This document shows, in pieces, positions 43,470-52,545 of a DNA stretch of 64,000 nucleotides (its first letter is position 1; each line of letters starts with the position of its first letter). The notes under the pieces were generated by a model that saw only the letters and a list, made by a program, of their open reading frames with translations, made no database searches and was not told the DNA's origin. The stretch spans positions 3,286,001 through 3,350,000 of the forward strand of contig NZ_JANADP010000001.1 of assembly GCF_024199945.1 (NCBI RefSeq), read 5' to 3'. Origin of the DNA: Bradyrhizobium sp. CCGUVB4N. GTDB lineage: Bacteria > Pseudomonadota > Alphaproteobacteria > Rhizobiales > Xanthobacteraceae. Both the position numbers and the translations under genes were made by a program.

Positions 43470-44861
43470 ATGAACAGTCCAAATCCAGACATGTCCCAGT
43501 TGTTCGCGGACCGTCAGGCCCAGCGCAGCACCCTGCATAATCGGTACCTGAACGAGCAGTTCGTCCGGGTTCTCAAGACCATCGGCTACGATGTCGGCTT
43601 CCAGAAGGGGCAGGGGCAGTACCTCTACGATCGCGAGGGTGCGCGCTATCTCGACCTCCTGTCCGGCTTTGGCGTGTTCGCAATCGGTCGCAACCATCCG
43701 GTGATGCGCGACGCGCTGAAGAGCGTGCTCGACGCCGATCTGCCCAATCTCGTCCAGTTCGACGTCTCGGTGCTGGCCGGCGTGCTCGCCGAGCGGCTGT
43801 TGAAATACGTTCCCTATCTCGACAAGGCGTTCTTTGCCAATTCCGGCGCCGAATGCGTCGAGGCGGCCATCAAGTTCGCCCGCGGCGCCACCGGCCGCCC
43901 CGGCATCGTCTACTGCGCCCACGGCTATCACGGCCTGACCTATGGCGCGCTGTCGCTGACAGGTGATTCGAACTTCCGCACCGGCTTCGAGCCGTTGCTG
44001 CCGGGGTGCACCTCGGTTCCGTTCAACGATCTCGCCGCGCTCGAGAAGGCGCTGGCCTCGCGCGAGGTCGCGGCCTTCGTGGTCGAGCCGATCCAGGGCA
44101 AGGGCGTCAACATGCCCTCCGACGAGTTCCTGCCGGGTGCCGCCGCGCTCTGCAAGAAGTACGGCACGCTGTTCGTCGCCGACGAGATCCAGACCGGCAT
44201 GGGCCGCACCGGCCGCTTCCTCGCGGTCGAGCACTGGAATGTCGAGCCCGACATGGTGCTGCTGTCGAAGTCGCTCTCGGGCGGCCACGTGCCGGTCGGC
44301 GCCGTGCTGACGCGCAAGAACATCTTCGACAAGATCTTCAACCAGATGGACCGCGCGGTGGTGCACGGTTCGACCTTCTCCAAGAACGATCTCGCGATGG
44401 CCGCCGGCATCGCCACGCTCGACGTGATGGAATCGGAGAAGCTGATCGAGTCCGCCGCCAAGCGCGGCGCCGAGCTTCGCCTCGCGCTCACCCGCATGGT
44501 GCCCGGCTACGAGCTGATGAAGGAAGTGCGCGGCAAGGGCCTGATGATCGGCATCGAGTTCGGGCCGCCGAAATCGCTGCGGCTGCGGGCATCCTGGAAC
44601 GTGCTGGAGGCCGCCAACAAGGGCCTGTTCTGCCAGCTCATCACCGTGCCGCTGTTCAAGGATCACAAGATCCTGACGCAGGTCGCCGGCCACGGCAGCC
44701 ACACCATCAAGCTGCTGCCGCCGCTCACCATCACCGAAGAAGACTGCAACTGGATCGAGCGCGCCTTCGACGACGTCATCGCCGGCAGCCACAAGGTCCC
44801 CGGCGCGATCTGGTCGCTCGGCAAGACGCTGGTCGACAACGCGGTGCGGCGGTCGGCGTAG
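43470..44861 (+). CDS. hpnO: Aminobacteriohopanetriol synthase HpnO
   Basis: A 463-residue class III PLP aminotransferase. The PLP-binding lysine is in LLSKSLSGGHVPVGAV, with VADEIQTGMGRTG before it (Asp binds the pyridine nitrogen) and AFFANSGAECVEAAIK for the phosphate cup. Its position after hpnN matches HpnO of Rhodopseudomonas and Bradyrhizobium, which aminates the ribosyl side chain to 35-aminobacteriohopanetriol. Very similar folds serve ornithine or GABA transamination, so the specific name rests on context and overall match. Confidence 0.88.
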   Translation: MNSPNPDMSQLFADRQAQRSTLHNRYLNEQFVRVLKTIGYDVGFQKGQGQYLYDREGARYLDLLSGFGVFAIGRNHPVMRDALKSVLDADLPNLVQFDVSVLAGVLAERLLKYVPYLDKAFFANSGAECVEAAIKFARGATGRPGIVYCAHGYHGLTYGALSLTGDSNFRTGFEPLLPGCTSVPFNDLAALEKALASREVAAFVVEPIQGKGVNMPSDEFLPGAAALCKKYGTLFVADEIQTGMGRTGRFLAVEHWNVEPDMVLLSKSLSGGHVPVGAVLTRKNIFDKIFNQMDRAVVHGSTFSKNDLAMAAGIATLDVMESEKLIESAAKRGAELRLALTRMVPGYELMKEVRGKGLMIGIEFGPPKSLRLRASWNVLEAANKGLFCQLITVPLFKDHKILTQVAGHGSHTIKLLPPLTITEEDCNWIERAFDDVIAGSHKVPGAIWSLGKTLVDNAVRRSA

Positions 44862-44973
44862 GACCCCGCGGCGTGGTGTCGCGACGTGCGACCTGCTGAA
44901 GCAGGACGCCTCCCAAAACGCCAACTCGGCACTTACTTTCCCGGCACTGATCTGGCCGGGAGAGGAGTGAGCC

Positions 44974-45378
44974 GTGCCTGTAACTGGTGGCTGCCATTGC
45001 GGCGCGATCCGCTATGAAGTGAACGGCGACACGATGGTGCACGCGCTCTGTCATTGCGTGGATTGCCGTCGCCATTCCGGGGCACCGATGGTTGGCTGGG
45101 CGATGTATTCGCGCGAAGCGGTCAAGCTCGTGCGCGGCCAGCCCAGCATCTATCACTCCTCTGAGCATGGACGACGTCACTTCTGTGCCGATTGCGGCAC
45201 GGGGCTATTCTATATCAATGAAAGCCTGATGCCTGGCATCATCGACATCCAGAGCGGCACCTACGATCACCCCGATGCCGTTCCGGCCATGATGCACATC
45301 CAGGTCGCCGAGCGGATTGGCTGGATGGAGAGGGCACACGAACTGCCGGTGTTCGAACGATTTCCTCCGCTCGAATAG
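44974..45378 (+). CDS. GFA-family (glutathione-dependent formaldehyde-activating-like) protein
   Basis: A 134-residue zinc-rich single domain. GGCHCGAIRYEV, CHCVDCRRHSG and FCADCGTGLFY hold the seven cysteines that bind two zincs in GFA/CENP-V-like proteins. The GTG at 44974 follows GAGAGGAGTGAGCC. True formaldehyde-activating activity is doubtful for most members. Monocistronic. Confidence 0.85.
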   Translation: MPVTGGCHCGAIRYEVNGDTMVHALCHCVDCRRHSGAPMVGWAMYSREAVKLVRGQPSIYHSSEHGRRHFCADCGTGLFYINESLMPGIIDIQSGTYDHPDAVPAMMHIQVAERIGWMERAHELPVFERFPPLE

Positions 45379-45404
45379 CGGCGGGACCGGCTCGTTCGCC
45401 AGGA

Positions 45405-45584
45405 CTACACGGGGTAGTTCCAGGCGCGGAGGATGCCCAGGGTCAGTATTCCGCCGACGCCTGCGAGCACGGCGAGAGCTGCAAACCATATCCACTGCTT
45501 GCGGTCTTTCAACGCCAGCACCGCGGCACAGCCGGCAGCGAACATCGACGGCAGGGTGGTCGAGACAATCAGTAACGGAATCAT
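45405..45584 (-). CDS. Small membrane protein, 59 aa
   Basis: Starts at ATG 45584 after an excellent ribosome-binding site (AAGGAGGACAAAA). Two hydrophobic helices are separated by a charged turn: MIPLLIVSTTLPSMFAAGCA, then LKDRKQW, then WFAALAVLAGVGGILTLGIL. No family recognised. Codon use is like the neighbours. It is convergent with the GFA gene. Confidence 0.68.
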   Translation of the reverse strand: MIPLLIVSTTLPSMFAAGCAAVLALKDRKQWIWFAALAVLAGVGGILTLGILRAWNYPV

Positions 45585-45683
45585 TTTTGTCCTCCTTGAT
45601 GACGGCTGCAATCTGCCGCGTTGCGCCTGGGAGGACCGTGAGACCCGTCACGTTGAACGTTCGCGGGGGCGGCGGTGAGGCCG

Positions 45684-46448
45684 CTATCCCTCCACGTTCG
45701 CCTTCATGGCCGTCTCGAACTTGTCGACGAACTCGGTAAGCTCGTCGCCGCCGATATCGCTGACGGCCCAGAAATTCAGGCCGCGCTCGCCCCAGCGGCG
45801 GCAGTTGAAGCCCTGCATGGTCTGCGTCTTCGGCGGCCGATGCTCGGTGCTCGCGGTCTGCGACACGAACAGGTTGATGATGTGCTGCCGGCGCTTGTAA
45901 ACGACGGCGCCGATGGCGCGCGCATCGACATAGTCGAGCCGGCCGCCGACCAGCGTGAAGCCCTGCGCGGTGAGATCGATCACGGGCGGGGCGACGTCGA
46001 GCTTGCCGTTGAACCAGGGTTTGACCGTGTGCTGGTCGGTCGAGACGACGTCGATGAGATGGCCGGCCTGCAGCGAGCGCAGATGGGCGGAGACGACTTC
46101 CGAGAGGATGCGCTGCTGGTCGTCCTGGCGCAGCACGACGGCGACGACGCCGGAGGCGGCAAGCGCCGAGACTGCCGAACCCATCGCGAAACCGCGCAAC
46201 ACGGAGCGACGGCTCGGCTGCGGCCGCGCCTGCGGCATCGATGCCTCGATGCGGGCGCGCAGGCTAGCCGGCGCGCTGTAGCGCAGCTTGGTGTCGGCCA
46301 GCACGCGCTTCATCTCGCGCTGGGCCGTCAACTCGGCCGTGCAGGCGGGACAGCCGGCGATATGGGCTTCGACCTCGCGCGCATGGCCGGCATCGAGCTC
46401 GTTGTCGAGCAGCGCGTGAAGCAGGATTTGTGCTTCGTCGCAGGTCAT
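45684..46448 (-). CDS. Zinc-binding anti-sigma factor, membrane-anchored
   Basis: A 254-residue anti-sigma factor. The N-terminal ZAS domain has HIAGCPAC (HxxxCxxC, about residues 29-36) after MTCDEAQILLHALLDNEL. One membrane helix follows (about 82-105, GFAMGSAVSALAASGVVAVVL), and a periplasmic domain of about 150 residues includes HTVKPWFNGKLDVAPPVID and FNCRRWGERGLNFWAVSD. Translationally coupled to the ECF sigma by an ATGA overlap. The signal sensed in the periplasm may involve the exported cupredoxin/metallophosphoesterase encoded upstream, which is inference. Confidence 0.87.
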   Translation of the reverse strand: MTCDEAQILLHALLDNELDAGHAREVEAHIAGCPACTAELTAQREMKRVLADTKLRYSAPASLRARIEASMPQARPQPSRRSVLRGFAMGSAVSALAASGVVAVVLRQDDQQRILSEVVSAHLRSLQAGHLIDVVSTDQHTVKPWFNGKLDVAPPVIDLTAQGFTLVGGRLDYVDARAIGAVVYKRRQHIINLFVSQTASTEHRPPKTQTMQGFNCRRWGERGLNFWAVSDIGGDELTEFVDKFETAMKANVEG

Positions 46449-46993
46449 TTCGAATGCTCCTCTTCCGCCGTCCAGGCCGCGCGCAGCATGGCGCGGGCGC
46501 GGGCGAGGCGGGACATCACGGTGCCGACGGGGGCACCGACGGCTTCTGCAATTTCACGATAGGACAGGTTGTTGATCTCCCGCAGCACGAAGGTTTCCTT
46601 GAACGGCTCGGCGAGCGCGTCGATCATCTTGCGAATGGCGCCGGCGTCGCGGCTGCGCAAGACCTCGGTCTCCGGGCTCGCCTCGTTCTCCTGCCACATC
46701 GGCGTCTGGTCGGCGGCGCCGGGCGTATCCTCGATCGCGGCGTGCGAGTGCGCGCGCCTGGCATATTCGGCGTTGCAGACGTTGCGCAGGATCGCGAACA
46801 GCCACGGCTTCATCGCCGGGCCGCGATAGCTGTCGAAGTGCTTCAGCGCACGCAAATAGCATTCCTGCACCGCGTCCTCCGCGTCGGAGGCGTCGCGCAG
46901 CAGATATCGTGCGAGCGTGTAGACGTCGTCGAGATAGGGGAGCGCCGCCTCGCGGAAGCGCTGCGCCTTCTGGAAATCGTCGCTGACGGGCAT
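46445..46993 (-). CDS. ECF sigma factor partnered with membrane anti-sigma
   Basis: A 182-residue ECF sigma factor from MPVSDDFQKAQRF at 46993; an in-frame ATG at 47137 would add 48 residues of poor composition that run through a hairpin (47074-47101), so the shorter start is preferred. Region 2: DAEDAVQECYLRALKHFDSY and KPWLFAILRNVCNAEYARR. Region 4: LSYREIAEAVGAPVGTVMSRLARA. Its TGA overlaps the anti-sigma ATG. Transcribed in the same direction as the cupredoxin and metallophosphoesterase genes. Confidence 0.88.
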   Translation of the reverse strand: MPVSDDFQKAQRFREAALPYLDDVYTLARYLLRDASDAEDAVQECYLRALKHFDSYRGPAMKPWLFAILRNVCNAEYARRAHSHAAIEDTPGAADQTPMWQENEASPETEVLRSRDAGAIRKMIDALAEPFKETFVLREINNLSYREIAEAVGAPVGTVMSRLARARAMLRAAWTAEEEHSK

Positions 46994-47073
46994 CGCCTCT
47001 CGCTTTGCCTCTTGCTGCGTTTCGTCCGTCGTTGCGTGCGCGTCGTTGTTGGGCCTGACCGAAGGCACGCGAG

Positions 47074-47101
47074 CCCGGCCGGCGTGGGACCACCGGCCGG
47101 G
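47074..47101 (-). other. Intercistronic hairpin between cupredoxin and sigma genes
   Basis: CCCGGCCGG (47074-47082) pairs perfectly with CCGGCCGGG (47093-47101) over a 10-base loop. No T-run follows on the minus strand, so it is more likely an mRNA-stability or partial-attenuation element than a terminator. Confidence 0.5.
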
Positions 47102-47129
47102 CAAGACAGAGATGCCTTGGTTGGAGACG

Positions 47130-47459
47130 TTACTCAACCTTGATCATCCCGGTCATGTGCGGGTGCAACGAACAAAAATACTTGTAGTCGCCCGCATTGG
47201 TGAAGGTGAACGTGAACTTGTCGTCGGTATCCAGGGTCTTGGACCGGAACTTGCCGGCCGACACCACCGTGTGGGGGATGTCGTCCCGGTTGGTCCAGGT
47301 GATGGTCGTGCCGACCTTGATCTTGAGTTCCGGAGGCTGGAAAACGAAATTGTCGATATGCACCTCCATGTTGCTGTCGTCGGCACGGGCGGTTGTGACG
47401 GGGATCAGGATGGCCGCGGCCACGGCGACCCCGAAGTCGCGGCGATTGAGTGTCTTCAT
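47130..47459 (-). CDS. Exported cupredoxin (type I copper protein)
   Basis: A 109-residue protein with a signal peptide that has a twin-arginine start (MKTLNRRDFGVAVAAAILIP, mature from about ADDSN). Copper ligands: His in DIPHTVV, then C-x2-H-x2-M in CSLHPHM, as in amicyanin/pseudoazurin-like proteins. It is 24 bases downstream of the Tat-exported metallophosphoesterase and upstream of the sigma/anti-sigma pair. It probably transfers electrons or buffers copper in the periplasm. Confidence 0.87.
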   Translation of the reverse strand: MKTLNRRDFGVAVAAAILIPVTTARADDSNMEVHIDNFVFQPPELKIKVGTTITWTNRDDIPHTVVSAGKFRSKTLDTDDKFTFTFTNAGDYKYFCSLHPHMTGMIKVE

Positions 47460-47483
47460 TGTCAGCTTCCGTTCGGCCCTGGA

Positions 47484-48425
47484 TCAACCCTGCAGCGGCG
47501 TGTCGATGATCGCGAGCCGCTGCTCGTTCTGCTTGAAGTTGATGCTGGCGACCCCGAGCATCGAACGGAGCTTGGCGTCCTCGACCTTCATCGGTCCGGG
47601 CGACGCGGCGGTGCCCGGCGCCGGCTGCGGGAAGGCGGTCGAGCGCGCGGTGTGGAAGGTGACGTTGCCCTCGACCTTCTGCATCACCTGGTGAATGTGG
47701 CCGTTCAGCACGGTGACCGAGCCGAAACCCTTGACGTATTCGAGCGCGCGGCCGCCGTCCTCGGTGCCCCAGCCCCATTCCGGATAGACGGTCCAGAGCG
47801 GGATGTGGGCGAATAGCACGATCGGGGTCGACTTGGACTTGCCGCGGAGATCGTCCTCGAGCCAGGCCAGCTGCTCGGCGCCGAGGTTGCCGAGGCCGCC
47901 GCCCTTGAGGTCGACGACATTGACGAGGCCGACGAAGTGCACGCCGCCGGCGTCGAAGGAGTACCAGCCCGCACCCTTGGTGCCGCGGCCGTAGCGCTCG
48001 CGATAGAACTTCACCTCTTCGTCGAGGAAGTCATGCTCGCCGGGGACGTAATGCACGTCCAGCTTGGACTGCGAGATGATGCGGTCGGCGTTGTCGAACT
48101 CGGAGGCCTTGGACAGATGGGTGATGTCGCCGGTGTGGATCATGAACGACGGCTTGACCGGCATCGCATTGATCTTGTTGACGGCTTCCTCCAGCGTGCC
48201 GAGCGCGTTGGGATTGGCCGGCTTGTCGAAGCCGACATGGCTGTCGCTGATCTGGAGGAAGGTCATGCCGGGCGCTGCGGCGGTCGCGGCCTCGGCGGAA
48301 TCGATGATGCCGAGCGAGCGCGGCACGCCGCCCGTAATGGTCCAGAGCACACCGGTGCCGGCCCATGTCATGCATTCCAGCACCTTGCGGCGGCTGACGC
48401 CGTCCCCGTGATCGTGTCCGCTCAT
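47484..48425 (-). CDS. Tat-exported metallophosphoesterase
   Basis: A 313-residue calcineurin-like phosphoesterase. The N-terminus carries a twin-arginine-type signal (SRRKVLECMTWAGTGVLWT). Metal ligands: DSHVG, HTGDITH, GEHDF (variant of GNHD/E), FAHIPLW and NGHIHQ. The start at 48425 follows AAGGAGACGTGCG; a longer frame from 48668 is rejected. First gene of the run metallophosphoesterase-cupredoxin-ECF sigma-anti-sigma. Substrate unknown. Confidence 0.87.
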   Translation of the reverse strand: MSGHDHGDGVSRRKVLECMTWAGTGVLWTITGGVPRSLGIIDSAEAATAAAPGMTFLQISDSHVGFDKPANPNALGTLEEAVNKINAMPVKPSFMIHTGDITHLSKASEFDNADRIISQSKLDVHYVPGEHDFLDEEVKFYRERYGRGTKGAGWYSFDAGGVHFVGLVNVVDLKGGGLGNLGAEQLAWLEDDLRGKSKSTPIVLFAHIPLWTVYPEWGWGTEDGGRALEYVKGFGSVTVLNGHIHQVMQKVEGNVTFHTARSTAFPQPAPGTAASPGPMKVEDAKLRSMLGVASINFKQNEQRLAIIDTPLQG

Positions 48426-48597
48426 CGCACGTCTCCTTGGGCCCGGAATTGGGCTTCGGGGAGGTGATCGGGGGAGGGGGCGGTTTATTCGCGGGGGCCG
48501 ATGACGTTTTCGTGAGGTGGGGTCACACACGCCGGGCGCGGCCCGGCGGCGCGCCATTTGCTGCGCTGGTCCCGGGACTTGGAAGATGAACGGGGAT

Positions 48598-49482
48598 CTA
48601 CGCCGAAAATTCCCGGACCGCCCGCAGAACGAGGGCGGGAGCTTCCTGCGCCACGCAATGGCCGGCACCTTCGAAGGCGAGGGCGCGGGTGTGCGGGATC
48701 AGCGCCACGGCGCGCGCCGCCATCTCCCTGTAGATCGGCCCCGACATCTCGGCGGTGGTCACCGTCACAGGGCACGTGATCTCGCCGAACCAGGCGAACG
48801 GATTGCCGCGCGCGTCGCCGGTGTAAACCTGCTCCATCGCCTCGTAGATCGGGCGCAGCATCGCCGACTCGATCTCGGGCGTGCAGCAAAGCCGCACCCG
48901 GCCATCGCCGAGCGGCGTAAAGCCGTGCCGCACATAGGCCCAGAGCGAAGCCTCGCTCCAATCCGCAAAGGCGGGCGCGGCACGGTAGCGGTTGAAGACG
49001 GCCTCGTGACTGTCGAACTCCGCCTGCCGGCGCAGCGCGCCCTGCACGCGGGACAGCGATTGTTCGCTCAATCCCACGGACGGATCGCGCGCCGCGTGCG
49101 GGTTCATCACGGTCGGCTCCATCACGAACAGCCCCGTGAAGCATCCCGGCAGCAGCTTGGCTGCCAGCAACAGATCGGTGGCGCCCGCGCTGTGGCCGAT
49201 GCCGTAGACGTCGTGCAAGCCCAGCGCGCCGATCACCCTGCAGATATCGTCGGCATAGTCCGCAAAATGATAGACGCTGGGCTTGTGGCTCGCGCCATGG
49301 CCGCGGCGATCGAGCCCATAGACGGTGTAGGTCGCTGCGAGGTCGCGCGCGACCTCGTCCCAGACGTCGGCGACGAAGCCGGTGCCATGCACGAGCAGAG
49401 CTGGCGGTTTGCCGCTCTCGCCCCATTGCAGCATGGCGATCTCTGCGCCGGCGGGGCCGATGGAAAAGCGCTGAGGGATCAT
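48598..49482 (-). CDS. Alpha/beta hydrolase
   Basis: A 294-residue alpha/beta hydrolase with the serine nucleophile elbow GHSAG (about residue 117), oxyanion motif VHGTGF and C-terminal GAGHCVAQE (catalytic His). Cytosolic. It lies 12 bases downstream of the GMC oxidoreductase in the same direction, so the two are probably one operon. Substrate unknown; an esterase or C-C hydrolase role would fit an alcohol-oxidation partner. Confidence 0.85.
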   Translation of the reverse strand: MIPQRFSIGPAGAEIAMLQWGESGKPPALLVHGTGFVADVWDEVARDLAATYTVYGLDRRGHGASHKPSVYHFADYADDICRVIGALGLHDVYGIGHSAGATDLLLAAKLLPGCFTGLFVMEPTVMNPHAARDPSVGLSEQSLSRVQGALRRQAEFDSHEAVFNRYRAAPAFADWSEASLWAYVRHGFTPLGDGRVRLCCTPEIESAMLRPIYEAMEQVYTGDARGNPFAWFGEITCPVTVTTAEMSGPIYREMAARAVALIPHTRALAFEGAGHCVAQEAPALVLRAVREFSA

Positions 49483-49494
49483 GGAGACGAGATG

Positions 49495-51114
49495 CTACTT
49501 CGCATCCTCCAGGATCATCGCAGCACCCTTCTCGGCGATCATCGCGGTCGGCGTGTTGGTATTGCCCGAGGTGATCGTCGGCATGATCGAGGCGTCGACG
49601 ATACGAAGACCGCTGAGGCCATAGAACCGCAGGCGCTCGTCGACCACCGCCATCGGATCGCTCACCGCGCCCATCTTCGCCGTACCGACGGGATGGAAAA
49701 TCGTGGTGCCGATATCGCCCGCGGCTTTGGCAAGCGAGGCGTCGTCGTCGCCGACGGTGGGGCCGGGCAGATATTCGCTCGGGCGATATTTCGCCAGCGC
49801 CTTCTGCTGCATCAGCCGACGCGTGGTGCGGATGGCATCGGCGCCGACCTGGCGGTCGTCGTCGGTCGACAGGTAGTTCGGCGCGATGATCGGCTTTTCG
49901 TCCGGCGTCGCCGAGCGCAGCCGCACGGTGCCGCGCGAGGTCGGCTGGAGATTGCAGGCGCTCACCGTAATCGCAGGGAAGCGGTGCAGGGGATCGCCGA
50001 ACTTGTCGAGCGACAGCGGCTGCACGTGAAACTGGATATTGGCGCGCGCACGTGTCGCATCGGAGCGCGTGAAGATGCCGAGCTGCGATGGCGCCATGGT
50101 CAGCGGACCGCGGCGGCGGAAGGCGTAGTCGAGGCCCATCAGGCCGCGCCGGAACAGGTTGTAATAGGTCTCGTTCAGCGTCCGCACGCCCTCGACCTTG
50201 TAGATCGCGCGCTGCTGCAGATGGTCCTGCAGATTGCGGCCGACGCCGGGCTTGTCCATCACGATGTCGATGCCGAGCGGCGACAGCCAATCAGCGGGCC
50301 CGATACCGGAGCGATGCAGCACCTGCACCGAGCCGATCGAGCCTGCCGAGAGGACCACCTCGCGCTTGGCACGCGCCTCGATGATCTCGCCGTTCTGGAT
50401 GAAGCGCACGCCGACGGCGCGGCCCTGCTCGATGATGAGACGGTCGACCAGCACGTTCTTCTCGAGCCGCAGGTTCGGCCGGCTCAGCGCCGGCTTGAGG
50501 AAGCCGCGCGCCGACGACCAGCGCCGGCCGCGCTTCTGGTTGACGTGGAAATAGCTCGTGCCTTCGTTGTCGCCGGTGTTGAAATCCGGGATGCGCTTGA
50601 TGCCCATTTCCTCGGCGGCATCGCCGACCGCATCGAGAACGTCCCAGGACAGCCGCGGCGCCTCGATGCGCCAGCCGCCGCCGGTGCCGTGATGCTCGCT
50701 GGCGCCCAGGAAGTGATCCTCCAGCCGCCTGAACAGCGGCAGCACGTCATCATAGCCCCAGCCGGTCATGCCGAGCTGGCGCCAGTGATCGTAATCGGCG
50801 GCCTGTCCGCGCATCGAGATCATGGCGTTGATCGCCGAAGAGCCGCCGATCACCTTGCCGCGGGGATAGGCGAGCGCGCGGCCGTTCAGGCCCGGCTCGG
50901 CCTCGGTCTTGAACATCCAGTCCGAGCGCGGATTGCCGATCGCGAAGAGATAGCCGACCGGAATGTGGAACCAGATCCAGTTGTCGTCCCCGCCGGCCTC
51001 GAGGATGAGGACGCGGTTGTTGGGCTCGGCCGACAGCCGGTTGGCGAGGATGCAGCCGGCCGTGCCGGCACCCACGACAATGTAGTCAAATTCACCTTCG
51101 AGCCGTCTTGGCAT
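49495..51114 (-). CDS. GMC-family FAD oxidoreductase (choline dehydrogenase-like)
   Basis: A 539-residue flavoprotein. The N-terminal FAD motif is DYIVVGAGTAGCILANRL; YPRGKVIGGSSAINAMISMR is the GMC signature 1, GSIGSVQVLHRSGIGP signature 2, and IFHPVGTAKMG with SGNTNTPTAMIAEKGA close the C-terminus with the catalytic His. It oxidises a primary alcohol to the aldehyde; no betaine aldehyde dehydrogenase is near, so choline is not certain. Confidence 0.87.
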   Translation of the reverse strand: MPRRLEGEFDYIVVGAGTAGCILANRLSAEPNNRVLILEAGGDDNWIWFHIPVGYLFAIGNPRSDWMFKTEAEPGLNGRALAYPRGKVIGGSSAINAMISMRGQAADYDHWRQLGMTGWGYDDVLPLFRRLEDHFLGASEHHGTGGGWRIEAPRLSWDVLDAVGDAAEEMGIKRIPDFNTGDNEGTSYFHVNQKRGRRWSSARGFLKPALSRPNLRLEKNVLVDRLIIEQGRAVGVRFIQNGEIIEARAKREVVLSAGSIGSVQVLHRSGIGPADWLSPLGIDIVMDKPGVGRNLQDHLQQRAIYKVEGVRTLNETYYNLFRRGLMGLDYAFRRRGPLTMAPSQLGIFTRSDATRARANIQFHVQPLSLDKFGDPLHRFPAITVSACNLQPTSRGTVRLRSATPDEKPIIAPNYLSTDDDRQVGADAIRTTRRLMQQKALAKYRPSEYLPGPTVGDDDASLAKAAGDIGTTIFHPVGTAKMGAVSDPMAVVDERLRFYGLSGLRIVDASIMPTITSGNTNTPTAMIAEKGAAMILEDAK

Positions 51115-51299
51115 TCTGCTTCCACCCGGATGGTCTCTCGACGTTCAATCCTAATAGGCAGACGGAGAGGACGGGGACAAGTCCGGCCATGCCGCATGGA
51201 CAGGGCTAGACCCTATCCCTTGGCATCCCTTGGCAGTTGGGTGGACTGGTGCTTGCATGGTAGACAGGGCTGCATTTTCAACAAAGTTCGAGACCCTCC

Positions 51300-52472
51300 A
51301 TGCCCATCGTGAATCGCGTCGCCGACCTTCAACCCGACATCCAGGCCTGGCGGCGGGACATCCACCAGCACCCCGAGCTGCTGTATGATGTCCACCGCAC
51401 CGCAGCATTCGTCGCGGATCGCCTGCGCGAGTTCGGCTGCGACGAGGTCGTGACCGGCATCGGTCAGACCGGCGTGGTGGGCGTGATCAAGGGCAACAAG
51501 CCGGCCGGCGAGGGGCTCAAGGTGATCGGCATGCGGGCCGACATGGACGCGCTGCCTGTCGATGAGCAGACCAACCTGCCTTACGCCTCCAAGACTCCGG
51601 GCAAGATGCACGCCTGCGGCCATGACGGCCACACCGCGATGCTGCTCGGCGCCGCGCGCTATCTCGCCGAGACCCGCAACTTCGCCGGCGACGCCGTCGT
51701 GATCTTCCAGCCGGCCGAGGAAGGCGGCGCCGGTGGCGCGGCCATGGTCAAGGACGGCATGATGGAGCGCTTCGGCATCGAGCAGGTCTACGGCATGCAC
51801 AACGGCCCCGGCATTCCGATCGGCTCGTTCGCGATCCGGCCGGGCCCGATCATGGCGGCGACCGACGAGGTCGACCTGATGATCGAGGGCCTCGGCGGCC
51901 ACGCCGCGCGTCCGCACAAATGTATCGATTCCGTTCTGGTCGGCGCACAGCTGATCACCGCGTTGCAGTCGATCGTCGCGCGGAGCGTCGATCCTCTTGA
52001 ATCGGCCGTGATCTCGATCTGCGAATTCCACGCCGGCAACGCCCGCAACGTCATCCCGCAAACCGCGACGCTGAGGGGGACGATCCGCACGCTGACGCCG
52101 GAGGTGCGCAAGCTGGTCGAGAAGCGGGTGCGCGAAGTCGTGGCGGGCGTCGCCCAGATCACAGGTGCGAAGATCGATCTGCACTACAAGCGCAACTATC
52201 CCGTGGTGAACAACCACGCCGCGGAGACCGAGGTGGCGTCGCGCATCGCCAGGCAGGTCGCAGGCGATGCCAATGTGCTCGAGATGTCGCCGCTGATGGG
52301 CGGCGAGGATTTCGCCTACATGCTGGAAGCGCGTCCCGGCGCGTTCATCTTCTGCGGCAACGGCGACAGCGCGGGCCTGCATCACCCCGCCTACAATTTC
52401 AACGACGAGGCGATCGTGTTCGGCACGTCGTACTGGGTCAAGCTGGTCGAGGAACAGCTCGCGGCGTCGTAA
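51300..52472 (+). CDS. M20-family amidohydrolase/peptidase
   Basis: A 390-residue M20D metallohydrolase. Metal-binding residues are in MHACGHDGHT and FQPAEEGGAGG (the EE), with a further His in GLGGHAARPHK at the start of the dimerisation domain. Members deacylate N-acyl amino acids, hippurate or IAA-amino acid conjugates. It is divergent from the GMC gene. Ends at a bidirectional terminator shared with the phosphate transporter gene. Confidence 0.88.
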   Translation: MPIVNRVADLQPDIQAWRRDIHQHPELLYDVHRTAAFVADRLREFGCDEVVTGIGQTGVVGVIKGNKPAGEGLKVIGMRADMDALPVDEQTNLPYASKTPGKMHACGHDGHTAMLLGAARYLAETRNFAGDAVVIFQPAEEGGAGGAAMVKDGMMERFGIEQVYGMHNGPGIPIGSFAIRPGPIMAATDEVDLMIEGLGGHAARPHKCIDSVLVGAQLITALQSIVARSVDPLESAVISICEFHAGNARNVIPQTATLRGTIRTLTPEVRKLVEKRVREVVAGVAQITGAKIDLHYKRNYPVVNNHAAETEVASRIARQVAGDANVLEMSPLMGGEDFAYMLEARPGAFIFCGNGDSAGLHHPAYNFNDEAIVFGTSYWVKLVEEQLAAS

Positions 52473-52495
52473 GCCAAGACGCAGGCAGACATGAA

Positions 52496-52524
52496 AAAGG
52501 GCCCGTGCATCGCACGGGCCCTTT
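52496..52524. terminator. Bidirectional terminator between M20 hydrolase and PiT genes
   Basis: AAAGGGCCCGTGC and GCACGGGCCCTTT form a 13-bp perfect stem over an ATC loop, with A- and T-runs on both sides, between convergent genes. Confidence 0.88.
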
Positions 52525-52545
52525 GATGTGAGTGGCGGTGCTCTC

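Noticed and set aside
48517..51312. Long plus-strand reading frame (about 930 codons) across the hydrolase and GMC genes
   Set aside because: Antisense to two well-supported genes, with biased low-information composition.
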